A DNA stretch of 63,044 nucleotides from an uncultured Parabacteroides sp. (GTDB lineage Bacteria; Bacteroidota; Bacteroidia; Bacteroidales; Tannerellaceae). The position numbers and the translations under genes were made by a program. The stretch spans positions 1 through 63,044 of the forward strand of contig CAKVBA010000012.1 in NCBI GenBank assembly GCA_934725305.1, given 5' to 3'. The notes below the pieces were generated by a model. It saw only the letters and a list, made by a program, of their open reading frames with translations. It was not told the DNA's origin and did no database searches. This document shows positions 1 to 9,217 of this stretch, in pieces (within the stretch, counting starts at the first letter, position 1; every line of letters starts with the position of its first letter).

Positions 1-260
1 ACACTATGTTATAAAGCATAAATATTTTGATGGGTTTCTCACGCCTATTCCCTACCTTTATAAGTTTGGTGTTTTAGGCTTATATCTGCTCTTGGTTATA
101 ACTACTATATAATATAGAGTAGTTGAAGAACCGGACTTTTCACGTTTTCATTCCCATATATATATACAGTAATCCACAGCTGAGCAAAGGAGAATTTACC
201 CTTTCCGGGAAATGCTTGGTAAGGCAACGCGCGAAAAGATAAAACTTCTCATACCTTTTC
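1..260. other. Intergenic, no gene seen
   Basis: AT-rich sequence downstream of the minus-strand nuclease-like genes. I see no convincing open frame, strong hairpin or promoter here. The gene to its left lies outside the window. Confidence 0.4.
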
Positions 261-1010
261 CTATATATATCTGAAAGATCCACCACTTCCGAATGGATAG
301 TCGGAAACATCTGTGTTCAAATAAGGTGAGTTATTGCAAACTACGCCATCAAAGCAACATCGTGCTTTCTTAAACACAGTACCATCCTCTGCTACACTAA
401 CCCATTTATAGGATTTTACCTTAATGACGCATCGTACTATCCCTTTATATACGCCTAAGACGTAATCAATTTCATTGACTTTTTGTTTACCAATAGACCA
501 ATACTTCCTTGTTGACTCATAAATATCAGGACGTCGATAGACACCATGAGCTTTCGCTTGGTCGAAACTTTTATTTAGGCTAACTAAGAGAAGTCGTTTA
601 TTCTCATCTGTTTTTATTCTCGATCCATTGTAAATGGCGTTCAGCTCGTCAACACTCTTAATGCCTTCATCCCATTGATGATGCCCCACCACAAGATTGG
701 TCAGTTGATTTGAATTGTTGAACTTTGGGTATGTTAGCATATCAATTAACGTAGACTCTACAACAAAGGCTTCATTTTCTGTTAAATTATGACGTAGTAT
801 ATAGTATTCCACCTCCTTTCCATCGCTAATAATGTTACGAATGGTGTCGAGCTTTAAACTTTTATATTCTTCATTCAAAGCAGCTTCTGCATGTTGGAAA
901 ACCCTATTCTCTTTGCCTTTAGCAATGTAAAAAATCTTTTTGTCCCTCGGATCAACCAAAGCATAAACGTAGAATGCGATGACTTCTTTGACTCTTTGCT
1001 TAAATTCCAT
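261..1010 (-). CDS. GIY-YIG domain protein (COG3680-like)
   Basis: The first ~90 residues fit a GIY-YIG nuclease core of the LEM-3/COG3680 type. Y14-V-Y16 stands for GIY, Y28-I-A30 for YIG, followed by KGKENR with Arg36, and Glu85 sits in the helix where the metal-binding Glu is expected. The Gly of the YIG motif is Ala here, so activity is uncertain. The C-terminal ~150 residues match nothing I recognise; they could bind DNA or a partner. The gene follows the PDDEXK-like gene by 11 bp on the same strand, so the two are probably co-transcribed. A role in restriction or DNA repair is inference. Confidence 0.7.
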   Translation of the reverse strand: MEFKQRVKEVIAFYVYALVDPRDKKIFYIAKGKENRVFQHAEAALNEEYKSLKLDTIRNIISDGKEVEYYILRHNLTENEAFVVESTLIDMLTYPKFNNSNQLTNLVVGHHQWDEGIKSVDELNAIYNGSRIKTDENKRLLLVSLNKSFDQAKAHGVYRRPDIYESTRKYWSIGKQKVNEIDYVLGVYKGIVRCVIKVKSYKWVSVAEDGTVFKKARCCFDGVVCNNSPYLNTDVSDYPFGSGGSFRYI

Positions 1011-1021
1011 ACGCTTTATTT

Positions 1022-2056
1022 TTAGATATTTCTACTATTAAGAAGAGTTTCTACAGGAGTGAAATCCAGATACCTGTACCAAAATTTCTTAAAGGCTTCC
1101 TCTTCGGTGAATTTATCAATAAGAAAACTTACGAATGTTTCCAAAGTTAAAACTTTAAACTTGTACTTATTCTCATTACATAGAATGTTTTCAAGTTCCT
1201 TTTCATCCTCATCGTTACTTGTATTATCCTTGGGAGCAAGTACCACAGATAAAGAATCGACAAGATTCTCATGTAACCTAACCGTTTCAGTGAGCAAGAA
1301 ATTTCTATAAATCTGACATAATAGTATTTTACCGGAAATTATCTGTTCCTTTCCTATAGCTGTAAATAATTCAGATATACCAACTCTTGTGGTTACAGTT
1401 TTGATGGCCAAAGTTGGATTGGAAGCTTGGTTTGTTCCCAGTTTGTCTGTGTATTTTGTCTCAATAGCAATGATACCTTTTCCGCCGTCCACTCTTTCAT
1501 AACGGAAGAAAGCGTCCATGGCCGTTTTGTCGTTCAAACATTCCGAATAGTAATCTGGGATGAATTCTAATCCGACTTCTACAATTCTATGAATTCCAAT
1601 TTTTCTTTGGGGATCAAGTAAAGATGAAACGACTGATGCAAGTTGTATTTGTTCCTCGTTGGTCTTGACAATCTTCATCAAAGGAACAAATAGATTAAAG
1701 GCCATTGGCTGACTTGAAAGAAAATTATTGAAGAGTCGATCTTCCTCAATGGTCTCGTATGATTTTTTGTTTCGAATGCGCTCTTTTGCATATTCAAAGA
1801 TATCAGTGCGCAAGAAGTTACAACCAGATTTTTCTCCGTCTTTTGCCAGATTAGGGTGAAAGTAAGTAATTCCTTGTCTGACAAATGAGCCACAAGCTGC
1901 TCCCGACAACTTTCTATGTAGTGCCTGTAATAGGCGAGCTTTTCTTGTAAAGGCATTATCTGTCTTGACAAAGTAATATTCATCAGGACGATTTGATGAA
2001 TGAGAAAGATATTCTTTCAATCTTTCGGTATTCTTGATTATATTATTTGTTACCAT
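1022..2056 (-). CDS. Putative PDDEXK restriction-type nuclease (PGN_0703-like)
   Basis: This 344-residue soluble protein has a candidate nuclease motif: Asp181 (in MDAFFRYE) followed about 18 residues later by IAIETKY, giving Glu199-x-Lys201. That arrangement and the overall length resemble the family annotated as PGN_0703 putative restriction endonuclease. No methyltransferase or specificity subunit is nearby, so if it is a nuclease it acts alone or with the GIY-YIG protein encoded 11 bp downstream. Upstream is a ~1.5-kb decayed region. Family assignment rests on remembered motif context and is moderate; substrate is unknown. Confidence 0.6.
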   Translation of the reverse strand: MVTNNIIKNTERLKEYLSHSSNRPDEYYFVKTDNAFTRKARLLQALHRKLSGAACGSFVRQGITYFHPNLAKDGEKSGCNFLRTDIFEYAKERIRNKKSYETIEEDRLFNNFLSSQPMAFNLFVPLMKIVKTNEEQIQLASVVSSLLDPQRKIGIHRIVEVGLEFIPDYYSECLNDKTAMDAFFRYERVDGGKGIIAIETKYTDKLGTNQASNPTLAIKTVTTRVGISELFTAIGKEQIISGKILLCQIYRNFLLTETVRLHENLVDSLSVVLAPKDNTSNDEDEKELENILCNENKYKFKVLTLETFVSFLIDKFTEEEAFKKFWYRYLDFTPVETLLNSRNI

Positions 2057-2329
2057 GATTCTAACCTAATAACGCGAGTTCTGGATAAGAGAAGATCTGT
2101 TCTTTTAATAGAATTTGCAAAACAATAATTGTCATACCACTAATTATCAATGGTAAAATTACTGATATATTCTGTATTGCAAATGATTTTTCGCAGAGAG
2201 TTTGAAATTTGAAAACAAAAAACTCTTCTTTCCACTATCGAAGCCTCCAATCGTTTATTAGATTCCACAAGAGAACACTTTATGATTAAAATTTAACAAC
2301 CGACTTAGATTCAACAACAAGAATGGTGG

Positions 2330-2669
2330 TTATTGTAAATTCACAGAGATGTTCAATCAGTAAAATGAGCCATAAGTGTATCCGGATTGACTGACAACAT
2401 CGCCAAGATTGACTGATGAATTCGTCTCATCCCAAACACCCTCTAAAAAGAGGTTATAGGCTATCTTTCAAGGGTCTATAGACTTTTCGGGAAAAGGATA
2501 TAGACTATTCGGAAAAAGTCTAGGGACTTTTTTGAAATTGGGTAGGCACTCCGTTCGGATTGGGTGCCTACTCCGTTCAGATTGGGTAGGCACCCAATTT
2601 CTGAAAATAGCCTATCCCTTTTTGACAGGGTTAATAGCCTCTTGTCGGCTCGATGGCTTATTGTATTTT
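2330..2669 (+). repeat. M element, copy 1 (340 bp)
   Basis: Bounded on the right by TTATTGTATTTT and on the left by a slightly decayed TTATTGTAAAT. It is nearly identical to copy 2 at 12205-12544 from about position 2400 onward. It contains GTCTATAGAC-type words and a 10-bp stem GGGTGCCTAC (2562-2571) pairing with GTAGGCACCC (2586-2595). The open frame starting at 2564 is a by-product of the repeat. Confidence 0.85.
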
Positions 2670-2865
2670 ATGAAGTGAGACACATTGACGATAGAGGACA
2701 TTGGTGTTTTAGCTTGCCGCCATCCACAATAAACAATCCTTCCGAAAGCCACCTACTTGGTTGGCTTCACCCAAATGCCACAATGCGAAATATCCAATGT
2801 ATCGCGAAGCTGCTTACAGATAAACTGAGCACACATTAGAATAGTTCACACCAAACATACAACAA

Positions 2866-2905
2866 AAAAGGAGCAAATCTCGTAATTACTTAATTTACTC
2901 CTTTT
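2866..2905. terminator. Hairpin with flanking A and T runs
   Basis: AAAAGGAGCAAAT pairs with ATTTACTCCTTTT across a 14-nt loop. The A run on one side and T run on the other would allow termination on either strand. It probably belongs to a gene that has decayed. Confidence 0.5.
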
Positions 2906-3039
2906 CAGCGGAGAGACAGGATTTTGAATCTACAACTATAACAGCTTATATTTCAGCCACTTTGCATTCAAAATTTCAAATAGAAAACGAAACAGTGTCT
3001 CCTTACAGAGAAGCACCTCGCAATCAAGTCGCTTTTTGA

Positions 3040-3400
3040 CGCGCCCTAATGAATTCTTGTTTAGGGTGGCGCATTGACGAAGTCAGGTCTCAATACCATT
3101 CTCCTTGCAGAATGTTCTGTTGTCGTTTCCGGAGTAACCTTGGTCGCCACCTATCTTCTTCACCAGTACTTCGGTAAGCTTATCAGACAATGAGGGTACA
3201 ATGCTTCAGCCTTGTACCCTCATTGAAGGCGTTGAATGAGTGTTTCTCAATGAATGAGATCCCATCAAGATCCAAATATGGGTCACATTAATAGCAAATC
3301 TCCTCATAACATTACTGCAAAAGCGTTTGAATTGCTCTTGGAGTTTCTCTGGATTGGCAACAATGGTAAGAATCGTACTCATGTACTACATCAATTTTAA
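3040..3400 (-). pseudogene. Remnant of an IS transposase (DDE type)
   Basis: The minus strand around 3090-3180 reads as LTEVLVKKIGGDQGYSGNDN followed by RTFCKENGIET, which is the D-x-x-Y-x-x-x-x-N-R-x-F-C-x-x-x-G-I block of IS5/IS1182-like transposases. A stop follows, and the expected preceding block (resembling ISF-x-x-x-SFNAFNEG) appears in another frame around 3230-3270. Frameshifts and stops show it is dead. About 360 bp are recognisable; ends are approximate and no terminal inverted repeats were found. Confidence 0.55.
3188..3225. repeat. Perfect 14-bp inverted repeat
   Basis: CAATGAGGGTACAA (3188-3201) and its exact complement (3212-3225) surround a 10-nt loop. It lies inside the transposase remnant and coincides with the frame break, so it probably arose by an inverted duplication. 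Confidence 0.75.
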
Positions 3401-3549
3401 TAATTTCTTTGAAAGTCCTGACAAAGACCTCAAACGCATGCTGCAAGAGACAGCCTGAAGAGCCACCAAATGGGGAATAATTCCTAAGAAGGGGCTTGTC
3501 TTATGATAAAATTAGCCCAACTCATCTTTATCAACGAGTTGGGCTTGGA

Positions 3550-3681
3550 CTATTTGTATTTAGCGGACAGTAATATTTCCGAATCGGACACCGGGGCATT
3601 ATCGGCTCTTGCTTCCATTCCGCAATTTGTGCAGAAACGAGCGTTGTTATCAATCTTTGCGCCACAATGAATACAGAACAT
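3550..3681 (-). CDS. 43-residue double-CxxC zinc-ribbon protein
   Basis: Starting at Met 3681 the product is FCIHCGAK...RFCTNCG plus a short polar tail: two CxxC pairs that form a zinc ribbon of the kind found at the N-termini of membrane proteins (zinc_ribbon_2). A longer frame to 3765 overlaps the end of the upstream 1156-residue gene, so the shorter start, 28 bp after that stop, is preferred. It is the last gene of the operon running from 10,879. Two other operon members begin with the same ribbon, so this could be a stand-alone partner, or a truncated relic. No membrane segment follows it. Confidence 0.55.
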   Translation of the reverse strand: MFCIHCGAKIDNNARFCTNCGMEARADNAPVSDSEILLSAKYK

Positions 3682-3709
3682 AGTATTATCGTTTAATCCA
3701 TTAAACCTA

Positions 3710-6700
3710 TTATTTATAGACCCGTGTTTCCGGGTTTTGTTTCCAATAAGGATTGAAACTGTCAATCAACTGGTTCACCACCTGATGTATATTCCTGCCT
3801 CCTGAATCCTTCCTTATTGCTATATCCAGTTTGTGAATCTCTTCAGGAGAACTCGTCTTGGTTCCAATCGTATTGAGATGTTTTTCTATCTTCTCCCAAT
3901 ATAAGATTGATCTACTCAAATCGTTGATTTCCCTCATCACAGACTTCTTTTGAAACTTATTCCCTTCGGCTAACTTATAGCGTTCGATAGCATCATTTTT
4001 CCTCTGGTTCAACAGAGGCAGGAGCATATTGCGTATCTCTTTGTCCGCTTCACGGCTCTTTGCCTGCAGTTGGGTCGTCAATGTCATGCGGCTGTTGTTT
4101 TCAATACCATCAGCTTTCACCTTAAGGACTTTGCCGATGCTGGCAATATCGTCAGCAGAGAAACGGGTGAGGTCCACGTTTGCCTTCACCATGTCCGGAT
4201 TGGAGAAAGCTTCCGGATGGGCACTGTTTACAAAGTTCATTTCCGAAGCCCTTGCCGAGAATCCCTGTTGCTTAAAATAGACACGGTTCATCACCTGTTG
4301 AGCATCTCTCATGAACTCGGCAGCAGAAACCTGAACGCCATTCCGGATATAAACCGGTTCCCGACCGGTTATCTTCGAAATAGGAGCCAAGTCGAGGTCC
4401 ATACCTACAGATCCCGCACTCGACGCATTACGGAATTGCTGGAGCTTCATATCGTCCATGTGGTAGCCCATGCCTTTGAGTTCGGAAGTCATCTCAGGAA
4501 TCATCTTGTTGTAAACACGTTCCAATGACTTGTTGAAAACAATTTTATCCTGATTGTCTGCCTTGTACTTCAGGAACCACTTGTGATGGTAGTTCGCGTT
4601 GATCTTGGCTGTCATATTCTCGATGACAGCCATCTTGGCATTGAGTTCGGCCTTGCTCGCACCGGCAGCCACCATCTGGTCATATTCCAGATTCATCTGC
4701 TTGAACGACTTCAAATCCTCTTTTGCCTGATTGATCTGCATCTTCGTGCGCTTGATATCCACTTTCAGATTATTATTCGGCTTCACAAAGAGAGGCTTTG
4801 TCAGGAACTTTGGACCGTATGCCCTGCACAACTTCTCGGTCCAACTACCCAATATGCCCGTTCCGATATTTATCAACGCGTCCGTATTGGCAGCCTCCAA
4901 AGCCCGTGCGTGAAGTTCATTCTCGTCATTACAAGACTTGCTGAGTTCCGCATAAGCATCCACATAAGTGTATACATAGCTTACAACCGGATTGAAAGAG
5001 GATGCGGCAGCCTTGGCTCCTTGCGATGCGCCTCCGGCAATATAGCCTGTCACTCCTGCATACGCCATACCGTAGAGCTTAGATGCCCAGAAAGCCGCAC
5101 TTGGAGCTTTATAAGAAGCCGCAGCGATGCCTCCCGTTATCGATCCGCAAACCATGATGGTAGAGTTGGCTATAAGCTCATACTCGTCATGATCCACCAC
5201 AACTTCCTCCTGCTTTGCCTGTTCTTTCAAGGCATAAGCCGTCAGAGTCTCATTAAGAGCGTTTGAGAACTTCCGAATCTTATCGCTTCCCTCTTTTTCG
5301 TAGGGATTTACACTCTCATAGAGTCTTTCAAAGCGCTCGCGTGCGGCATCCCTTTCATTTTTAGGCAATCTTTCTATCTGCTTCTCAATAGTCGGGATAG
5401 CGCGTTTCACCATCCGGTTACGGGCAGCCTCCTCCTTACACGATTGGATTGTCTTTGCAAAAGCATAATCGTCGTAAACGGTACGTACAAGATTAAACTC
5501 ACCCGTGCGCATGTTGTTTATCTCGTTGCGCTCAAACTGGATATTGGCCGTTCGGTTCATGATGCGCCGGTCAATGTCTTCTATTTCTGCGTATAGCCGT
5601 CTTTTATCGTCGGCACTTGTAGCTCTCATCAGATTATCCATGGCACGCGAACGATACTCCTCTTCCCGTTGTATCTCCTGTTCAAGGGACCTGATGTATT
5701 CCTCGCGCCATGCGATTGATTCCTCCTTGGCTTTCTTTTCCATCGCCAACGAGTCTTGCACCTGGCGTTGGCGTATCTGTTCGGGAGTTACAGGAGGAGC
5801 TTGGGCAGCCTCGGCTTCCATTGCGGCTTTACGCTCCTTCCTCGACTTGCGTTGCAGCTCTTCATGATCCATGATCTCTTTCCTGAGGTCTTTCTCGAAA
5901 TCTCTAAGCGACTCTTGTGGCAAGTATCCATTCGCTGCAATTTCATATTGGTTCCACTTTCCGTTATAGGCCCAATCGGTGGCTACCTTGAAAAAGAAAC
6001 CACCACGAAGCATGCGGTTGCCATAGTTGCCGGCTGTGTTGTGATACGTCAATATGTCTTCCCCCAAGGACGGATTCTCTTTCATCACCTGTTCATAATT
6101 ATCGCTCATGTTGAATGCCGTCAGCAGCTTCATGGTCGTAGTGGTGATGAGCAGCTTCGGTGGATTCGGCAGGTATTTATGAAACTTGGCATCCGCCTTG
6201 AAGCGGGGACGTTCATCTTCGTCCATGCCATAGAAACGCTGGACGACCTTGATGTTTTTGAGAAGATTCGAGTCTTTCTCCAGTTCATCTTTTGTCGGTA
6301 CTCCCTTTTCACTGAGTTCGATGACAAAATACTGCTCTTCTGCGCCCACCTTCGCTTTGAACAGATGGCGTAAAAGAGGTTCTTGCAGGCTGGGAAGAGA
6401 ATTCACACATAGCTCGTCGCGCTCGCGCACACCCAACCAAGCCTCTCCGGGGAAAGGAATCTCTTTTTTAGGAAATCCCATGTTGTGAAGACGGCGCACC
6501 CTTGCCATCTCTTCCAATGGATTAGGCGGATTGCCCAATGCCTCGATACGGTTGGCAAGCTCTTTCATGCCCGCATGCAGTCTCTTGATATGCTTGCTCA
6601 GGAGCGAAGCTTCGCTTACAATCTGATTGTAAGTGCTCAAATCGTCCCAGGCAAGAGCCGAGTTTGCATCCTCAAGCAACAGCTCCACATCTGTAATCGT

Positions 6701-7180
6701 TTCGCCCATGCTCTCACGCGCCACGATGAACTGTGTAAGCAATGGATTCAACTTGTTCAGGTAGTCAATAACGTTTTGTGCGGGATAACCGAACAAAGGA
6801 GCCCACATCTTACAAAACTCCTGAGCCTGCTCTTCGGTCAGTTCGCCATACACGATGCGCATGCTCTCAAATGCCATCGAAACAGCAGACCGGTATTCTA
6901 TTTCCGAGAGTTTCTTGACATCAGGAATCGGTTCGGGGACAAGAGCCTTTATTTCCTCCGGCAAATCGAGTGGCTGATTATCGACCGGTTGCCATGGAGT
7001 TCCTTTCGTCCGCTTATTCACCTCATCAAACGGATTGTCTGAATTGAAACGCACAGTGGGAAGGGTCATCTCCTTGGGGAGATTGACCTGCCGCTTTTTC
7101 TGGGTATTCATGACTTCTCCGTTTCCCCAAATGAGAGGAAAAAGGAGAAGTAGAATTGTTTTATACACAAAATGCTTCAT
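3710..7180 (-). CDS. Large exported coiled-coil protein, unknown function
   Basis: 1156 residues. An N-terminal signal segment (residues 1-20, KTILLLLFPLIWG) suggests export. Residues ~430-610 are highly charged and helical (coiled coil). Residues ~672-735 form an Ala/Gly-rich, weakly hydrophobic stretch (GGIAAASYKAPSAAFWASK; TGYIAGGASQGAKAAAS) like those separating modules in large secreted proteins. The C-terminal third has a conserved-looking SAGSVGMDLDLAP (921-933) and NSAHPEAF (985-992), which recall processing/toxin-associated modules of polymorphic secreted proteins; that likeness is only an impression. It follows the DUF3137 gene in the operon and precedes the 43-residue zinc ribbon. 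I cannot name a family. Confidence 0.75.
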   Translation of the reverse strand: MKHFVYKTILLLLFPLIWGNGEVMNTQKKRQVNLPKEMTLPTVRFNSDNPFDEVNKRTKGTPWQPVDNQPLDLPEEIKALVPEPIPDVKKLSEIEYRSAVSMAFESMRIVYGELTEEQAQEFCKMWAPLFGYPAQNVIDYLNKLNPLLTQFIVARESMGETITDVELLLEDANSALAWDDLSTYNQIVSEASLLSKHIKRLHAGMKELANRIEALGNPPNPLEEMARVRRLHNMGFPKKEIPFPGEAWLGVRERDELCVNSLPSLQEPLLRHLFKAKVGAEEQYFVIELSEKGVPTKDELEKDSNLLKNIKVVQRFYGMDEDERPRFKADAKFHKYLPNPPKLLITTTTMKLLTAFNMSDNYEQVMKENPSLGEDILTYHNTAGNYGNRMLRGGFFFKVATDWAYNGKWNQYEIAANGYLPQESLRDFEKDLRKEIMDHEELQRKSRKERKAAMEAEAAQAPPVTPEQIRQRQVQDSLAMEKKAKEESIAWREEYIRSLEQEIQREEEYRSRAMDNLMRATSADDKRRLYAEIEDIDRRIMNRTANIQFERNEINNMRTGEFNLVRTVYDDYAFAKTIQSCKEEAARNRMVKRAIPTIEKQIERLPKNERDAARERFERLYESVNPYEKEGSDKIRKFSNALNETLTAYALKEQAKQEEVVVDHDEYELIANSTIMVCGSITGGIAAASYKAPSAAFWASKLYGMAYAGVTGYIAGGASQGAKAAASSFNPVVSYVYTYVDAYAELSKSCNDENELHARALEAANTDALINIGTGILGSWTEKLCRAYGPKFLTKPLFVKPNNNLKVDIKRTKMQINQAKEDLKSFKQMNLEYDQMVAAGASKAELNAKMAVIENMTAKINANYHHKWFLKYKADNQDKIVFNKSLERVYNKMIPEMTSELKGMGYHMDDMKLQQFRNASSAGSVGMDLDLAPISKITGREPVYIRNGVQVSAAEFMRDAQQVMNRVYFKQQGFSARASEMNFVNSAHPEAFSNPDMVKANVDLTRFSADDIASIGKVLKVKADGIENNSRMTLTTQLQAKSREADKEIRNMLLPLLNQRKNDAIERYKLAEGNKFQKKSVMREINDLSRSILYWEKIEKHLNTIGTKTSSPEEIHKLDIAIRKDSGGRNIHQVVNQLIDSFNPYWKQNPETRVYK

Positions 7181-7210
7181 GAATGATATATATTAATAGG
7201 GTTAATTAAG

Positions 7211-7489
7211 CTATTCCTTTGACCAGATACGCAGGTCAAGATTCATTTGTTCAACAATATCACAAAGCAGAGAAAGAGCCATAAGGTCCTTCTTCACACT
7301 TTCCAAATTATATTTCACCTCGAAGTGGTCGGTATTCGAGTCGAGAAGAATCATCATCTTGTCATCATAGAACGAGATGCCCATTTCCCGGTAATTGAAA
7401 AAGGAGTTCAGCTCGATGATGCGATGTTGCAATCCCGGCGAAAGAATATACCGCGCCTGCTGATCGTCTGTCGTGTAGGTCGTATATAA
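7211..7489 (-). pseudogene. C-terminal part of the DUF3137 protein, after an in-frame TAA
   Basis: Reading on in the same frame past the TAA at 7490-7492 gives TTYTTDDQQARYILSP and ends with LCDIVEQMNLDLRIWSKE. The QARYxLxP block and the final helix are the usual C-terminal half of DUF3137 proteins. No frameshift is needed: replacing one stop codon (TAA, perhaps from GAA) would give a protein of about 310 residues. A TTG at 7432 could start a 73-residue fragment. It may be a nonsense mutation, a sequencing error, or a split gene. Confidence 0.7.
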
Positions 7490-8143
7490 TTACTCGAATT
7501 TGACATCTTCCAACACACATCTCTTGAGAGACGAGAACATACCAATATCGATGTCAAGATTCTTCTTGTTGCTCGAAAGAACGGTGTGCCCTTTGAAATA
7601 CTTGTTGAAATCTGCCACAAAGGCAAAACCGGTCAAGTCATAGACCGTATCCGAACTGCCGTTGCCATCATCCTCCTGATGGGTGATTCGGACTTCGCTG
7701 AACAGGAAATCGGTTTTCCCGATCCTGCCGGTGATGGAATCTTCACTTGAGCAACATTTCCCCTTTTTGAAATTATAGAGTCGCGACTCCTTGAGGTCGC
7801 TCTTTTGGATCAATCCTTTCGGCGTATATTGCGCACCCGGAATGACCGTATTGACAAGCACCGGCACCACTTTGGCCTTATACGTCCTGTTGTGGCCGCG
7901 CGTGAAGTAATGATTAATCATCAACGACAAGAAGGGGAAAGAGATGAGAGACAGCATCAGCCCTTGAATCGCACTATTATCTGCCACTCCTTTGACCCAC
8001 ACAAGGATAAAGATGCCCAGTGAGACGAAGAGAGCGATGATGCGAGACCTCTTCTTGTCCGCAACACGCCTCTCCTCCAGCTCTTGCATCGTAGCTTGGA
8101 TGGTCTGCTCCAATTGGTCGAGTTTTTCTTGTGGTATATCCAT
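7490..8143 (-). CDS. DUF3137 membrane protein, N-terminal part
   Basis: 217 residues. A short N-terminal coiled region (LDQLEQTIQATMQELEE) is followed by two closely spaced transmembrane segments (about residues 35-75) and a soluble domain with the LYNFKKGKCCSSEDSITGRIGKT block of DUF3137. DUF3137 genes are commonly found beside lemA, as here (13 bp downstream of it). The frame ends at a TAA after DVKFE, but the missing C-terminal half follows in the same frame. If the stop is real, the product lacks roughly the last 90 residues. Confidence 0.75.
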   Translation of the reverse strand: MDIPQEKLDQLEQTIQATMQELEERRVADKKRSRIIALFVSLGIFILVWVKGVADNSAIQGLMLSLISFPFLSLMINHYFTRGHNRTYKAKVVPVLVNTVIPGAQYTPKGLIQKSDLKESRLYNFKKGKCCSSEDSITGRIGKTDFLFSEVRITHQEDDGNGSSDTVYDLTGFAFVADFNKYFKGHTVLSSNKKNLDIDIGMFSSLKRCVLEDVKFE

Positions 8144-8155
8144 ATTCGTAAAAGA

Positions 8156-8725
8156 TTATCGGTTACGACGAAGTTTGAATAGAGGCATTTCCCGTTCTTC
8201 TTCTGCCGTTTCAAAGTAATCAACACGTTGATAACCCATCAAACCGGAGAGGATATTGACCGGGAAAGACATTTGATAATTGTTATAGACTTCCACCGCT
8301 GCATTATAGCTACGCCGGCTCGCAGAGATTTGTTCCTCTGTCTCGTTGAGTGTGCGCTGCATGTGCATCACGTTTTCAGAAGCCTCCAGTTCCGGATAGT
8401 TTTCGACCGTTGCCTGAAATCCTCTTGCAAAGTGATGGACGGTGCTGTCCAGATCTTGCTTCTGCTCCTGGCTCAACCTCTTATAAGGAATCGAGCGGAA
8501 TTCGGCCAGCTTAGTCAAGGTAATCTCCTCATGATCCATATAACCCGCAACGGCCTCCACGAGGCTTGGAATAAGGTCATACTGTTTCTTCAACTGAACA
8601 TCAATGCCGGAGAAGCTCTTTTCGACCAGATTGCGCAACTTAACTAACCTGTTGAACATACCTATCAAACCAAGCACAATAAGCGCCAGTACTGATAAAA
8701 TGATAATTGTCGTATTTTGAAACAT
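8156..8725 (-). CDS. lemA: LemA family protein
   Basis: 189 residues, the normal LemA length. An N-terminal membrane helix (IIILSVLALIVLGLIGMFNRLV) is followed by RNLVEKSFSGIDVQLKKQYDLIPSLVEAV, the family's signature, then AEFRSIPY, ENYPELEASENVMHMQRTLNETEEQI and YNAAVEVYN...FPVNILSGLMGY. The known fold is a periplasm- or cytosol-facing helical bundle; biochemical role is unknown in the family. It lies between the small lipoprotein (33 bp upstream) and DUF3137 (13 bp downstream), the common lemA-DUF3137 pairing. Confidence 0.93.
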   Translation of the reverse strand: MFQNTTIIILSVLALIVLGLIGMFNRLVKLRNLVEKSFSGIDVQLKKQYDLIPSLVEAVAGYMDHEEITLTKLAEFRSIPYKRLSQEQKQDLDSTVHHFARGFQATVENYPELEASENVMHMQRTLNETEEQISASRRSYNAAVEVYNNYQMSFPVNILSGLMGYQRVDYFETAEEEREMPLFKLRRNR

Positions 8726-8758
8726 CGTTGTTTTATATTTGAATTATACACTATAATA

Positions 8759-9205
8759 CTATCTATCTTTCTCTACCTTCCTGAATACCTCATCTTTGAT
8801 TCCGATACCCGGCAGGTCAAAGCGTTTGAGAGTGATGACCGTATCGTTACAACTTCCGGGTATGCCTAAGCCAAAGGATATCTGATGTTTGTCATCGACA
8901 TAGATATCGAAACGATCCGAAGCATCATAGCGCCACGCTTTACCATCGAATCGGAAGACATACGTTCCTGTTCCTTTTAACCCGACAGAGTCCATTCCTT
9001 CTGCAAAGTGCCATGAAACCCGTTTCTCGTCTCCGTAGAAGATCAAGGTGTCCGAGCCCGACACGAATACTCCCGAAAGCGGTTCAGGCCACGAAGCATC
9101 GGCTTTAGGAGGAGGATTGAGATTGTTACGGCAGCTGGTACAAAAGAGAATCATACCGGCAGTCACGCCTATTGCAGCCATCCGACAGATAACGGTTCGT
9201 TTCAT
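8759..9205 (-). CDS. Small lipoprotein, unknown function
   Basis: 148 residues. The N-terminus (MKRTVICRM...GMILFCTSC) has a basic start, hydrophobic core and a possible lipobox ending at Cys25, so it is probably lipidated. The rest looks like a small beta-barrel/lipocalin-like domain with alternating strands (VFVSGSDTLIFYGDEKRVSWHF; TYVFRFDGKAWRYD). It sits 12 bp after the zinc-ribbon gene and 33 bp before lemA. A similar strand-rich tail occurs in the neighbouring 292-residue protein, suggesting the two share a domain. Confidence 0.7.
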   Translation of the reverse strand: MKRTVICRMAAIGVTAGMILFCTSCRNNLNPPPKADASWPEPLSGVFVSGSDTLIFYGDEKRVSWHFAEGMDSVGLKGTGTYVFRFDGKAWRYDASDRFDIYVDDKHQISFGLGIPGSCNDTVITLKRFDLPGIGIKDEVFRKVEKDR

Positions 9206-9217
9206 AGGCCATACCGA

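Noticed and set aside
2564..2839. 91-residue plus-strand open frame
   Set aside because: Its first ~105 bp lie inside the M repeat and the rest matches nothing; the near-identical copy 2 does not keep it open in the same way.
4070..6373. Several long plus-strand frames opposite the 1156-residue gene
   Set aside because: Antisense shadows of the real gene, without family motifs or start-site signals.
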